A DNA stretch of 64,000 nt from Fuscovulum ytuae (lineage in GTDB: Bacteria > Pseudomonadota > Alphaproteobacteria > Rhodobacterales > Rhodobacteraceae), in the NCBI RefSeq assembly GCF_029953595.1, contig NZ_CP124535.1:1830001-1894000 (forward strand), given 5' to 3'. Position numbers and translations under genes: made by a program. Within the stretch, counting starts at the first letter, position 1. The number at the start of each line of letters is the position of its first letter. The notes beneath the pieces were generated by a model. It did no database searches and was not told the origin of the DNA. It saw only the letters and a list, made by a program, of their open reading frames with translations. This document shows positions 17,425 to 27,479 of this stretch, piece after piece.

Positions 17425-17808
17425 TTACACGATGATGATGGTGAGAAGGGTCAGCACGACCGACCCGATGATGCAGGCCCAGCCCAGCTTTTCCGCCGTG
17501 GGAATATCCAGCCCCTTGCCCGCATCATAGATCAGATGCCGGATCCCGGCGAGGTAATGGTACCACAGCGCCCAAGCCGATAGCGTGAAGACCAGATCGC
17601 CGAACCAGCTTGTCGCCACCGCATCGGCAATCGCGAAATATTCCGGCGAGGTCGCCGCCGCCAGCAGCCACCACACCGCCAGCATCGTCCCCACGATCAA
17701 CCCGTTGCCGGTGATCCGTGTAAGAATCGACGTGATCGAGGTCAGTTGCGGACGGTAAATCTGCAAGTGCGGAGAAAGGGGCCGTTCGACCCGCTTCACA
17801 TCAGCCAT
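17425..17808 (-). CDS. sdhC: Succinate dehydrogenase cytochrome b556 subunit SdhC
   Basis: 127 residues. The N-terminal RPLSPHLQIYRPQLTSITSI motif is the SdhC signature. It has three membrane helices (about 32-52, 66-88 and 104-126) and the haem-ligand histidine in HYLAGIRHLIYDAG. It is first in the sdh operon. The start at 17808 matches the family N terminus; an earlier in-frame start is not conserved. Two GTGATCAC palindromes lie 160-190 nt upstream of the ATG, in a 192-nt noncoding gap that must contain the promoter. Confidence 0.95.
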   Translation of the reverse strand: MADVKRVERPLSPHLQIYRPQLTSITSILTRITGNGLIVGTMLAVWWLLAAATSPEYFAIADAVATSWFGDLVFTLSAWALWYHYLAGIRHLIYDAGKGLDIPTAEKLGWACIIGSVVLTLLTIIIV

Positions 17809-17965
17809 CTCGGTTCCCTTCGTCGCTGGCTTGCCCGTCCGATCGGACCGGCGGGCGCGCATTCTTGGCCTTATGACGTGTCTGAATAGCGGATTTTATG
17901 GCCAAGTCACGCTTCAGAACGCCGCAGAGGCGTCATGTTGGCGCTAAATCCGATAAAATTTTAGC

Positions 17966-17998
17966 TTTGTGATCACGCGCTGAAAATTTGTGATCACA
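17966..17998. promoter_or_regulatory. Paired GTGATCAC palindromes upstream of sdhC
   Basis: Two palindromes, GTGATCAC at 17969-17976 and TGTGATCACA at 17989-17998, have centres exactly 21 bp apart, about two helical turns. The same pair with the same spacing precedes sucC (26145-26173), and a single copy precedes the DUF4344 gene (18841-18854). They lie in the noncoding gap before sdhC and are probably operators for a shared regulator that I cannot name. Half-sites resemble CRP's TGTGA/TCACA but with no spacer, so it is not a standard CRP/FNR site. Confidence 0.65.
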
Positions 17999-18000
17999 GA

Positions 18001-18810
18001 TCACGGTGCCGTCGTCAGCGCATAGTCCGCAAGCTCGATGCACATGGTGATGGTCTTTTCGGACGGATCGTAAAAGGCATTGGCCTCGTCGCAGGGTCCG
18101 ACCTGCACACCCACCGCTTCCGGCAGGGTCCAGATGGAATTCAGGTAATCCACCTCTTCCAAAATCGCCGCCTCAATGTAATCGGCAGGCTCCCCCTCAC
18201 CCAGCCAGACAAGGCTTTCCCCTGGCCCCGCCGCCTCCAGCTCGTCCAGAAAGACCCCCCAGGACCCGGCAGCAAGGTCGAACTCATCCGGGCAGCTCGC
18301 CGCGCGATCCTCGGGCAGGCCGAACTCTATCGCCAGCGCCTCCCGCTCATCCGGCGCACCGCCGTAATACAGGCAGAGAAAGGTGAAATACCGCCGCTCA
18401 TCCGGCGAATGCACCCCCCAAAAGGATGGATCATACCCGGCCTCGGCACTCTGCATCGCGCTGGTGGCCCAGAAATTCGCCACAGCCGCCACCTTCGCCT
18501 CAGACGATTCGGCATCCCACAGCCGGTCGATCATCACGACGGACAAGACATCCGCCGCATCCTCTTCCAACCCCAGAACCGGCAGCTGCATCACATCGAT
18601 CAGCGCATGGCCAAGCTCGTGGTAAAAGATCGCCAGCATCACATCGCGGACATGCCATTCTGCATCCGACAGGTCCAGCTCTTCTCCGGCCAAGGCCTCA
18701 CCGCTGTCCTCAGCCCCGCCCTTTACCCCAAGGGTCTGGGCCGCCGCCCCAAAGGCCAACGACAGAAACAAAAGAAGGGAACCGATCACACGCCGCATGG
18801 GATGCATCAT
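18001..18810 (-). CDS. DUF4344 putative metallopeptidase, exported
   Basis: 269 residues. An N-terminal signal peptide (RRVIGSLLLFLSLAFGAAAQ, cut near residue 25) is followed by the DUF4344 domain. The zinc motif is HELGHALID near residue 63, with a downstream EEDAADVLS glutamate/aspartate motif as a likely third ligand. It is predicted to be a periplasmic zinc peptidase of unknown target. The frame is open to 18954, but the upstream part runs into a regulatory site and the neighbour's end; 18810 begins just before the signal peptide. A perfect TTTGTGATCACAAA site lies 31 nt upstream, and the sdh operon follows on the same strand. Confidence 0.75.
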   Translation of the reverse strand: MMHPMRRVIGSLLLFLSLAFGAAAQTLGVKGGAEDSGEALAGEELDLSDAEWHVRDVMLAIFYHELGHALIDVMQLPVLGLEEDAADVLSVVMIDRLWDAESSEAKVAAVANFWATSAMQSAEAGYDPSFWGVHSPDERRYFTFLCLYYGGAPDEREALAIEFGLPEDRAASCPDEFDLAAGSWGVFLDELEAAGPGESLVWLGEGEPADYIEAAILEEVDYLNSIWTLPEAVGVQVGPCDEANAFYDPSEKTITMCIELADYALTTAP

Positions 18811-18840
18811 GCCCAAACACGGCCACCAATCAAGAGGGAT

Positions 18841-18854
18841 TTTGTGATCACAAA
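18841..18854. promoter_or_regulatory. Single perfect TTTGTGATCACAAA palindrome
   Basis: A 14-bp perfect palindrome lies between the mch stop (18860) and the DUF4344 start (18810). It has the same core as the paired sites upstream of sdhC and sucC. If it is an operator, the site-to-start distance of about 31 nt suggests overlap with the promoter and hence repression. Confidence 0.6.
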
Positions 18855-18859
18855 GCCCT

Positions 18860-19894
18860 TCAGACCGGCACCAGCGCCCAATAATCAAGATCCAATAGAA
18901 CCTCCGGCAGGTATTTCCCATCCTCGCCCCGCAGGGCAAAGGGCGCGGCCCCATCCTTCACCGCCACCAAGCGCAGCCGCAAGGCACCCACACCCGGCGC
19001 TTCCGTCTCGGCCCGGTCCAGAACCTCCGACCAAGCCCGCACCGTATCGCCTGCGAAACAAGGGTTCGCATGCGCGCCCGCATTCAGCGCCACGATCATC
19101 TGCGCATTGGCCAGCCCGTTGAAAGACAGCGCGCGGGCCAGCGAAATCACATGACCGCCGTAAATCAGCCGCCGCCCATCCTCGCGCTGCGTCACGTCGA
19201 AATGCACCTTCGACGTGTTCTGCCACAGCCGCGTCGCCATCAGGTGATCGGCTTCCTCCACCGTCACGCCATCGACATGGTCGATCTTCTCGCCCACCGT
19301 GTAATCGGCAAAGCGATGCCGTTCCCCCGCCAGCGCGAAATCGTAACGGCTGAAGTCCAGACGCTTCGGCACGACCAATGCCTCCGGCACCACCACCGGG
19401 GCCAGCGACGGCGTCACCGCCGCGGGCGCCGGCGCATCAAGACGGCGCTTTTTCACCATCACCCAGCGGACATATTCCAGCACCACCTCGTCGCGCTGGT
19501 TGATCCCCCGCGTGCGCACATAGACGACCCCGGATTTCCCGTTCGAGTTTTCCTTCAACCCGATCACGGTCGATTCCGACCGCAGCGTATCCCCCGCATA
19601 GACCGGGGCCAGCCAGCGCCCCTCGGCATAGCCAAGATTCGCCACGGCGTTCAGGCTGATATCCGGCACCGTCTTGCCAAAGACCACATGGAAGGCGATC
19701 AGGTCATCCACCGGGGCCGAGGGCAGCCCGCAGCCGCGGGCGAATTCGTCCGACGAATAGATCGCCCCCCGCGCCGGATAAAGCGCATGGTAAAGCGCCC
19801 GCTCCCCCCCCGAAATCGTGCGCGGCACGGCATGAACGATGGTTTCGCCCAGCCGATATTCCTCGAAAAACCGCCCCGGATTGGTCTTCATCAC
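18860..19894 (-). CDS. mch: Mesaconyl-CoA hydratase (ethylmalonyl-CoA pathway)
   Basis: 344 residues with two MaoC/hot-dog domains (about 1-160 and 190-340). The N terminus MKTNPGRFFEEYRLGETI and the stretch FGKTVPDISLNAVANLGYAEGRW match my memory of the Rhodobacter mesaconyl-CoA hydratase, which hydrates mesaconyl-C1-CoA to beta-methylmalyl-CoA. That step belongs to the ethylmalonyl-CoA pathway for acetyl-CoA assimilation. The hydratase dyad region is ADHLMATRLWQNTSKVHFD with GGHVISLA in domain 2. A malyl-CoA lyase homologue lies 0.9 kb upstream and succinate dehydrogenase downstream, consistent with shared use of C4 intermediates. The true first residue could be Met1 or Met2. Confidence 0.88.
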   Translation of the reverse strand: MMKTNPGRFFEEYRLGETIVHAVPRTISGGERALYHALYPARGAIYSSDEFARGCGLPSAPVDDLIAFHVVFGKTVPDISLNAVANLGYAEGRWLAPVYAGDTLRSESTVIGLKENSNGKSGVVYVRTRGINQRDEVVLEYVRWVMVKKRRLDAPAPAAVTPSLAPVVVPEALVVPKRLDFSRYDFALAGERHRFADYTVGEKIDHVDGVTVEEADHLMATRLWQNTSKVHFDVTQREDGRRLIYGGHVISLARALSFNGLANAQMIVALNAGAHANPCFAGDTVRAWSEVLDRAETEAPGVGALRLRLVAVKDGAAPFALRGEDGKYLPEVLLDLDYWALVPV

Positions 19895-19906
19895 CTGTCT
19901 CCACCC

Positions 19907-19934
19907 GTAGGAGGGGCAATATTGCCCATCCTAC
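19907..19934. repeat. GTAGGATGGGC-family palindrome
   Basis: GTAGGAGGGGC and GCCCATCCTAC flank AATATT; one mismatch breaks the otherwise perfect arms. It lies 12 nt upstream of the mch start, with a second copy 17 nt further on, forming a tandem pair. Confidence 0.75.
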
Positions 19935-19951
19935 GCATCCCACATCTCAAG

Positions 19952-19979
19952 GTAGGATGGGCAAACCTGCCCATCCTAC
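19952..19979. repeat. GTAGGATGGGC-family palindrome, perfect arms
   Basis: GTAGGATGGGC and GCCCATCCTAC form a perfect 11-bp inverted repeat around a 6-nt loop. The right arm contains the TAG stop codon of the DUF1737 gene read on the minus strand, so the element abuts that coding end. Confidence 0.8.
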
Positions 19980-20179
19980 ATCTCGCCCAGTTTCACCTCC
20001 GGGCTGTAGTCACCCGGAACCTCTTTCACCACTGCCTGCCCGCAGCGCATCACGCCCCGCGCGGCGTCAAAGGCATAGGTCGGGTCCCCATGCAGCGCCC
20101 AGCCCTTGTTCAGGGCCGCCGTCACCTTGTGACAGAAGGCCGAAGTGTCGTCCTCCGACAGGAACCGATAAAGCTTCAT
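19976..20179 (-). CDS. DUF1737 family protein
   Basis: A 67-residue protein matching DUF1737, with the early MKLYRFLSEDDTSAFCHKVT and the central LNKGWALHGDPTYAFD motif. It is a small alpha/beta cytosolic protein; family members occur in alphaproteobacteria with no known activity. It lies 4 nt after the NnrU-like gene, so it is probably co-transcribed with it and with the malyl-CoA thioesterase upstream. Its stop codon falls inside a palindromic repeat. Confidence 0.82.
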   Translation of the reverse strand: MKLYRFLSEDDTSAFCHKVTAALNKGWALHGDPTYAFDAARGVMRCGQAVVKEVPGDYSPEVKLGEM

Positions 20180-20183
20180 GCCT

Positions 20184-20732
20184 TTACCCCCACGGCTGGA
20201 TGCCCAACCAGTTGTGGATCAGCATGATCCCCACCGTCACCACCACGGTCGCCACGATGGCCTTCACCTCTGCGCCGGGCTTTGCCACCGGCGGGGTCCA
20301 GTCGCGTTGCGCCCGGTTGATCAGGATCACCGACACCACCGCCCAAGCCAGCAATCCACCAAACAGGATGAAGGATGGCAGATCGCCATTCACCAGAAGA
20401 TGCGCCACCGCCCAGGTCTTCACCGCCGTCAACTGCGGGTGCCGGATCTTCCGCGCCAGTGCCGATTTCGCGCCGGATGCCGCGTAAAGATAAACCGCCA
20501 GCAGCATCAACAGGTTGTTGATCCCCACCAGCGCCGGGTTGCGCCCCCACCACACATCCGCCTCGGGCCGCGCCGCGCCATAGCCGAAATACATCATCAC
20601 GACCGAGGCCAGCACCGCCACCGCCACCAGCCCCTTGCCCGCATCGCCAAGGCCCGCCCGCGCCCCCGGCGCCACACGCTTGAACAGATGCGCCGCCCAC
20701 CACAGGGCCACGCCAAGGATCAACAGGGTCAT
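20184..20732 (-). CDS. NnrU family integral membrane protein
   Basis: 182 residues with about five membrane helices. The diagnostic NnrU segment HPQLTAVKTWAVAHLLVNGDLPSFILFGGLLAWAV lies near residues 96-130. NnrU was first linked to denitrification in Rhodobacter. The family is related to NnrU/isoprenylcysteine methyltransferase-like membrane proteins and occurs widely outside nir/nor clusters. No denitrification genes lie nearby here, so that role is not supported by context. Confidence 0.82.
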   Translation of the reverse strand: MTLLILGVALWWAAHLFKRVAPGARAGLGDAGKGLVAVAVLASVVMMYFGYGAARPEADVWWGRNPALVGINNLLMLLAVYLYAASGAKSALARKIRHPQLTAVKTWAVAHLLVNGDLPSFILFGGLLAWAVVSVILINRAQRDWTPPVAKPGAEVKAIVATVVVTVGIMLIHNWLGIQPWG

Positions 20733-20773
20733 CGCTCTACCTCCAAAGGCTTAAATGCGCGCGCACCCTGCCC

Positions 20774-21652
20774 CTATTCTGCGCCCACCGCAATTCTCTC
20801 GGCAGTCATCGCCTGTGCCCGGATCGCCTCCATCTTCGCCAGCACGGCCTGCGCGGTCACCACATGCAGGTTCTCCACGATCCGCCCGTCCAGCACGGCC
20901 ACGCCCTGCCCCTGCGCCTGTGCCGCGTTGAAAGCCTCGATCTGCCGCCGTGCCAGATCGACCTCGGCCTCGCTCGGCGCAAAGGCTTCATTCGTGATCT
21001 CCACCTGCGCGGGATGGATCAACGTCTTGCCATCAAACCCCATGTCGCGCCCCTGCGCGCATTCCGCGGCCAGCCCCGCCTCATCCTTGAAAGCGTTATA
21101 GACCCCGTCCACGATCACCCGCCCCGATGCCTTCGCCGCCAAAAGGCACAGCCCCAGCCCCGTCATCAGCGGCATCCGATCCGCCCGGAAACGGCTGCCC
21201 AATTCCTTGGCCAGATCATTGGTGCCCATCACCATCCCCTCCAGCCGGGGATGGGCGGCAATCGCGGCGGCGTTCAGCATGCCCAAAGCCGTTTCCATCA
21301 TCGCCCAAAGCGGCATCTCGCCCGTCACCGCCGCCACAGCGTCCAGATCGGCAGGCCCATTCACCTTGGGCACAAGGATCGCATCCACCCCCGGATGGTC
21401 GGCAAAGGCCGCCGCATCGGCCCGCCCCCATTCGGTATCGAACCCGTTGATCCGCACGATCCGCGCGCGGGGTCCATAGTCCACCTCGGCCAGAAACCGC
21501 GCGAGCGTCGCCCGCGCCGCCGCCTTCTCATCCGGGGCCACGGCATCCTCCAGATCGAAGATGATCGCGTCCACCGCCAGATCACGCGCCTTTTCCAGCG
21601 CCCGCTCCTTCGATCCGGGGATATACAGGACAGATCGGTAGGGCCGCAGCAT
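20774..21652 (-). CDS. mcl2: HpcH/HpaI-CitE family enzyme, probable (S)-malyl-CoA thioesterase Mcl2
   Basis: 292 residues of the CitE/malyl-CoA lyase superfamily. It has RSVLYIPGSKERALEKA at the N terminus, FDLEDAV (Mg and CoA site), the metal-binding glutamate in MMETALGM, the aspartate in GTNDLAKE, and a C-terminal LIHPAQVEI segment. Its position beside mch and sdh matches Mcl2 of Rhodobacter as I recall it. There Mcl2 hydrolyses malyl-CoA to malate and, with Mcl1, gives apparent malate synthase activity. Citrate-lyase-beta-like or beta-methylmalyl-CoA lyase are alternatives. ATG 21652 was chosen over 21667 because GGAGG sits 8 nt upstream. Confidence 0.78.
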   Translation of the reverse strand: MLRPYRSVLYIPGSKERALEKARDLAVDAIIFDLEDAVAPDEKAAARATLARFLAEVDYGPRARIVRINGFDTEWGRADAAAFADHPGVDAILVPKVNGPADLDAVAAVTGEMPLWAMMETALGMLNAAAIAAHPRLEGMVMGTNDLAKELGSRFRADRMPLMTGLGLCLLAAKASGRVIVDGVYNAFKDEAGLAAECAQGRDMGFDGKTLIHPAQVEITNEAFAPSEAEVDLARRQIEAFNAAQAQGQGVAVLDGRIVENLHVVTAQAVLAKMEAIRAQAMTAERIAVGAE

Positions 21653-21747
21653 CGGATTCGCCTCCACGCAAGATTGTTTCGCCCAAAGGCATCATTTCGG
21701 AAGTTTCAGCAAGCCCCAATTTGCCGCAGCGCAGCAAAACCCGCGTA

Positions 21748-22491
21748 TCAGCCCCGCAAGCCCGTCCACAAAAGTTGCACCGACAGGATCAAAAGCGCCC
21801 AGATCACCAACCGGAAGAACAGCTTGTCCGGCAGCACCTTTACCAACCAGACCCCCGCAAAGACCGCCGCCGCCGCAATCGGCATCAGCATCAGCGCCAC
21901 CTTCATATTCGACGCCGTCAACTGCCCCAATTGCCAATAGGGGATCAGTTTGGCCGCATTGATCACCGAAAAGGCGATGGTTGATGTGCCTGCAAAGACC
22001 GTCTTCGTCATCTTCAAGGGCAGGGTATAGACCTGATAGGGCGGCCCGCCCGAATGGCTGACAAAACTGGTAAAGCCCGACACCGCACCCCAGAACAGCC
22101 CCGGCGCCACTTCTGCCCGGCGCGGCGGGCCATCTGGCCGCCCCCGCAGGATCAGGTTCAGCGCGAAGGTGATCCCGATCACCCCAACCAGAACCCGCAC
22201 CCAATGCTCTGACACGACAGAGGCCGCCGCCCAGCCCACCCCGATCCCCACCAGCGCACCGGGCAGAATGATCGCCAGGACGCGCCCGTCGAAATCGCGC
22301 CGATAGGCCCACAGCCCGAACATGTCCGACACCACATAAACGGGTAGCAGCAACCCTGCCGCCGTCACCGGGCTGATCGTCAGGGCAAGGATCGGCACGC
22401 TCAGCATGCCCACGATGGGAATGCCGCCCTTGCCCGCGCCGACGCAGACCGCCGCTGCCACTGCAGCCATCCAGAATCCCGGCCCGTCCAT
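21748..22491 (-). CDS. TauE/SafE family permease
   Basis: 247 residues with eight predicted membrane helices and the TauE/SafE internal repeat: GAGKGGIPIVGMLSVPIL at the N terminus and SGFTSFVSHSGGPPYQVYTLPLKM in the middle. The family exports sulfite or sulfoacetate, or moves other small organic anions, across the inner membrane. It stands alone, divergent from mdh, with 170 nt between the starts. The substrate cannot be inferred from context. Confidence 0.88.
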   Translation of the reverse strand: MDGPGFWMAAVAAAVCVGAGKGGIPIVGMLSVPILALTISPVTAAGLLLPVYVVSDMFGLWAYRRDFDGRVLAIILPGALVGIGVGWAAASVVSEHWVRVLVGVIGITFALNLILRGRPDGPPRRAEVAPGLFWGAVSGFTSFVSHSGGPPYQVYTLPLKMTKTVFAGTSTIAFSVINAAKLIPYWQLGQLTASNMKVALMLMPIAAAAVFAGVWLVKVLPDKLFFRLVIWALLILSVQLLWTGLRG

Positions 22492-22595
22492 GCCCGCCCC
22501 TTCATTCGCCTTCGCGCTTTAGCGCAAACAGGCTGCCCCCGCCACCACCCTGCCGCATTTGCCGCATGCCATTGTATACCGAACAGCCACCGTAA

Positions 22596-23624
<1,029 letters not shown>

Positions 23625-23649
23625 TTGCCTGACCCATGCTAATCCAAGG

Positions 23650-23680
23650 GGGCGTTCCGCAGGGAACGCCCTTCTTTTTT
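23650..23680 (+). terminator. Intrinsic terminator of mdh
   Basis: A 9-bp perfect stem GGGCGTTCC/GGAACGCCC with a 4-nt loop is followed by TTCTTTTTT. It separates mdh from the small basic protein gene 17 nt downstream. Confidence 0.9.
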
Positions 23681-23697
23681 CCTGAAAGGCCTATCCC

Positions 23698-23865
23698 ATG
23701 GACTACGGCAAAGCCGGCAACCCCAAAGCCGCCAAGGATGCCCATCACCCGCATGATCAACCCCGCCGCGGCGCGCCCAAGGGCGATGCCAAGGCCGCCG
23801 CGAAAAAGGAAGAACTCCTTGCCCGCATGAAGGCCGCCGCCGAGGCGCGCAAACCCAAGGATTGA
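23698..23865 (+). CDS. Small basic protein, 55 residues
   Basis: A short open frame from the ATG at 23698 encoding a hydrophilic, Lys/Ala-rich peptide: MDYGKAGNPKAAKDAHHPHD at the start and a charged helix AAAKKEELLARMKAAAEARK near the end. A Shine-Dalgarno-like GAAAGG lies about 9 nt upstream. It begins right after the mdh terminator, so it may rely on read-through or its own promoter. No family recognised. The amino acid composition and helical amphipathicity look like a real small protein, but this is a judgement without a homology search. Confidence 0.6.
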   Translation: MDYGKAGNPKAAKDAHHPHDQPRRGAPKGDAKAAAKKEELLARMKAAAEARKPKD

Positions 23866-23875
23866 CCGAAGGCGC

Positions 23876-23940
23876 AGATGGGCCAAACGGCCCATCCTAC
23901 CCCGTCATGTCAGTCTACAGGATGGGCCATGCCGCCCCTC
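23876..23940. repeat. Two GATGGGCC-family palindromes, one degenerate
   Basis: The first copy (23877-23900) has arms GATGGGCC and GGCCCATC around AAAC and ends in CTAC. The second (about 23915-23940) keeps the left arm CTACAGGATGGGCC, but its right arm has diverged. They occupy the gap between the 55-residue protein gene and pepT. Confidence 0.65.
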
Positions 23941-24003
23941 ATCCTCGGCATACCGTGCAAATTCGCACCATTAACCATAATCACGCCCCCAACCCTCTCC
24001 AAA

Positions 24004-24051
24004 TTTGTATGCACACTTTGCTGCACAAAACCCGGCACAAAACAGGGCACA
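24004..24051. promoter_or_regulatory. GCACA array with 12-bp period (array A), upstream of pepT
   Basis: GCACA occurs at 24011, 24023, 24035 and 24047, exactly every 12 bp, each followed by a 7-nt spacer. TTTGTATGCACA begins the array. The last unit is 97 nt before the pepT ATG. Arrays with the same period and partly the same spacers lie upstream of lpd (33352) and of a GntR gene (40189). It is not a coding repeat in any annotated gene. The pattern suggests cooperative binding of a protein to tandem half-sites. Confidence 0.6.
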
Positions 24052-24147
24052 ACCGTTTTCCGCCAACCCCCTGAAATCACAGCCCAAACCGCAAGAGATT
24101 GACTTCCCCCCGCCCCCACGGCCACATCGCGCCAAAGGGGACCAGCC

Positions 24148-25386
<1,239 letters not shown>

Positions 25387-25404
25387 GTTGGGCAATCGGG
25401 CCCT

Positions 25405-26073
25405 ATGAGACATCCCTCCCCCTACGCCGCCCCCGGTTTCTACGACAAGGCCTTGGCCGATGGCCGCCACCGCGACATCGTCGGCGGCCGCTGGGAGGAA
25501 ACGCCCCGTATCGTGCTGCCCCTCCTCACCCGGCACGGCCTGACCGCCAAAGACCACCTCCTCGACATCGGCGCAGGCAGCCTGCGCCTTGGCCGTCACC
25601 TCGCCGCCATGGTCACCGCCTATTGGGCGACGGATGCCTCCCGCGCCCTCATGCTTAAGGGTTGGGAAACCGAGCTGGATGACACTGCCCGCCACGACCT
25701 CCCACAAGACCACCTCGTCGAAGACGCCGCCTTTCTCTATCCCAACATCCCCGACACGATCACCTTCGTCCTCGCCTTCGCGGTTTTCACCCATCTCCCA
25801 GCACAGGATCTTCACACCGCCTTAACCAATCTCCGCCCCCGCTTTCCGCATCTGCGGCGGATCATCTTCACCCTCTTCCTCGCCCCCGAAGGCCATCATG
25901 GCCCCTACCGTCAGGCGGATGGCGTCGTCACCCATCCCGACCGATTTCCATGGCACATGACCGAAGGGAAAGCCCTCTCCATCTCTGCCGCCGCAGGTTT
26001 CACGGCCACCGCCCATCCCCATCGCCTGCCGCGCGGGCAGGTGATGTTTACCGCCGAACCGACGGCCCCGTAG
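25405..26073 (+). CDS. Class I SAM-dependent methyltransferase
   Basis: 222 residues. SAM-binding motif I is LLDIGAGSLRLGRHL near residues 52-66, followed by an acidic strand end WATDASRALM. The post-motif region FVLAFAVFTHLPAQD matches methyltransferase-25/11-type folds. The substrate is unknown. It starts 18 nt after pepT within a degenerate repeat, and its own stop TAG is contributed by another copy of that repeat (26070). Unrelated to pepT by function as far as I can see, but likely co-transcribed. Confidence 0.75.
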   Translation: MRHPSPYAAPGFYDKALADGRHRDIVGGRWEETPRIVLPLLTRHGLTAKDHLLDIGAGSLRLGRHLAAMVTAYWATDASRALMLKGWETELDDTARHDLPQDHLVEDAAFLYPNIPDTITFVLAFAVFTHLPAQDLHTALTNLRPRFPHLRRIIFTLFLAPEGHHGPYRQADGVVTHPDRFPWHMTEGKALSISAAAGFTATAHPHRLPRGQVMFTAEPTAP

Positions 26074-26098
26074 GATGGTCTGTACGGCCCATACAGAC
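26070..26098. repeat. Degenerate GTAGGATGG-family palindrome
   Basis: The left arm GTAGGATGG is intact and supplies the TAG stop of the methyltransferase gene. The right arm has changed, but GTCTGTA and TACAGAC now pair across the centre, so hairpin potential persists. Confidence 0.55.
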
Positions 26099-26142
26099 GG
26101 CTGGAACCCGCGAATCACCCTTTATCGCTAACGGTTTCCTGC

Positions 26143-26174
26143 TTGTGATCACACATTTTCGGCGTGTGATCACA
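26143..26174. promoter_or_regulatory. Paired GTGATCAC palindromes upstream of sucC
   Basis: GTGATCAC at 26145-26152 and 26166-26173, centres 21 bp apart, the same spacing as the pair upstream of sdhC. The pair sits directly upstream of the predicted sucC -35 box (26187), at about -50 to -75 relative to the likely transcription start. This is an activator-like position for a shared TCA-cycle regulator. Confidence 0.65.
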
Positions 26175-26186
26175 AAATGTCGATTT

Positions 26187-26216
26187 TTGGCCCGAAACCA
26201 CTGCATACCATAGAAT
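26187..26216 (+). promoter_or_regulatory. Predicted sigma-70 promoter of the suc operon
   Basis: -35 TTGGCC at 26187-26192, an 18-nt spacer and -10 TAGAAT at 26211-26216. Transcription would begin near 26223, about 60 nt before the sucC ATG. Fair matches to consensus for a GC-rich genome; not experimentally supported. Confidence 0.45.
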
Positions 26217-26281
26217 ACCGTTTCACCCCTGCCCCTTTCCATGTCATTCCACCGCAAAACCACAGCGATGGGACGGCTACG

Positions 26282-27475
26282 ATGAACATCCATGAATATC
26301 AGGCCAAGGCGCTGCTGCGCCAATATGGCGTCCCGGTCTCGGATGGGCGCGTCGTCCTGAAGGCCGAAGAAGCGAAGGCGGCGGCAGGTGAGCTTGACGG
26401 TCCGCTCTGGGTGGTGAAGGCCCAGATTCATGCCGGCGGTCGCGGCAAGGGCAGCTTCAAGGAACCCGAAGCTGGCGAAAAGGGCGGCGTCCGCCTTGCC
26501 CGCTCCGTCACCGAAGCCGACCAATTCGCCCGCCAGATGCTGGGCCGCACCCTCGTGACCATCCAGACCGGCCCGGCCGGCAAGCAGGTCAACCGCATCT
26601 ATATCGAAGACGGCTCCGACATCGCGCGCGAACTTTACCTCGCGATCCTGATCGACCGTCAGACCTCGCGCATTTCCTTCGTCGCCTCCACCGAAGGCGG
26701 CATGTCGATCGAAGACGTGGCCCATGACACGCCTGAAAAGATCGTCTCCTTCTCGGTCGATCCCGCCACCGGCCTGTCCGATTTCCACGGCCGCCGCGTC
26801 GCCTTCGCGCTGAAACTCGAAGGCCAGCAGGTCAAGCAATGCGTGGCGCTGGTGAAGAACCTCTACCGTCTCTTCGTCGAAAAAGACATGGAGATGCTAG
26901 AGATCAACCCGCTCGTGGTGATGACCAATGGCAACCTGAAATGCCTCGACGCCAAGATGGGCTTTGACAGCAACGCCCTCTACCGCCACCCCGACATCGC
27001 CGCCCTGCGGGATGAAACGGAAGAAGACCCCAAAGAACTCGCCGCCTCGAAATTCGACCTCAACTACATCGCCTTGGATGGCGAGATTGGTTGCATGGTC
27101 AATGGCGCGGGCCTTGCGATGGCCACGATGGACATCATCAAGCTTTACGGGGCCGAACCCGCCAACTTCCTTGACGTCGGCGGTGGCGCCACCAAGGAAA
27201 AGGTGACCGAGGCGTTCAAGATCATCACCTCCGACCCGAACGTCAAAGGCATCCTCGTCAACATCTTCGGCGGCATCATGCGCTGCGACATCATCGCCGA
27301 AGGCGTGATCGCGGCGGTCAAGGAGGTGGGGCTGAAGGTTCCGCTCGTCGTGCGTCTGGAAGGCACGAATGTCGAACTTGGCAAAGAGATCATCAACAAA
27401 TCCGGTCTGAACGTGATCGCCGCCGACAACCTGTCGGATGCCGCCCAGAAGATCGTCAAAGCGGTGAAGGGGTAA
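26282..27475 (+). CDS. sucC: Succinyl-CoA synthetase (ADP-forming) beta subunit
   Basis: 397 residues, family length. An N-terminal ATP-grasp domain ([31 protein letters not shown] for nucleotide phosphate contact) precedes a C-terminal CoA-ligase domain with [12 protein letters not shown] and [10 protein letters not shown]. With SucD it interconverts succinyl-CoA and succinate with ATP formation in the TCA cycle. The start at 26282 matches the universally conserved MNIHEYQ. sucD begins 4 nt after its stop. Confidence 0.97.
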   Translation: MNIHEYQAKALLRQYGVPVSDGRVVLKAEEAKAAAGELDGPLWVVKAQIHAGGRGKGSFKEPEAGEKGGVRLARSVTEADQFARQMLGRTLVTIQTGPAGKQVNRIYIEDGSDIARELYLAILIDRQTSRISFVASTEGGMSIEDVAHDTPEKIVSFSVDPATGLSDFHGRRVAFALKLEGQQVKQCVALVKNLYRLFVEKDMEMLEINPLVVMTNGNLKCLDAKMGFDSNALYRHPDIAALRDETEEDPKELAASKFDLNYIALDGEIGCMVNGAGLAMATMDIIKLYGAEPANFLDVGGGATKEKVTEAFKIITSDPNVKGILVNIFGGIMRCDIIAEGVIAAVKEVGLKVPLVVRLEGTNVELGKEIINKSGLNVIAADNLSDAAQKIVKAVKG

Positions 27476-27479
27476 TCCA

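Noticed and set aside
24004-24051. Cys-x3-Cys periodic peptide readable on the minus strand of the GCACA arrays
   Set aside because: The 12-bp period gives a Cys every four residues in one antisense frame, but there is no start, ribosome-binding site or stable context. The DNA repeat explains it better.
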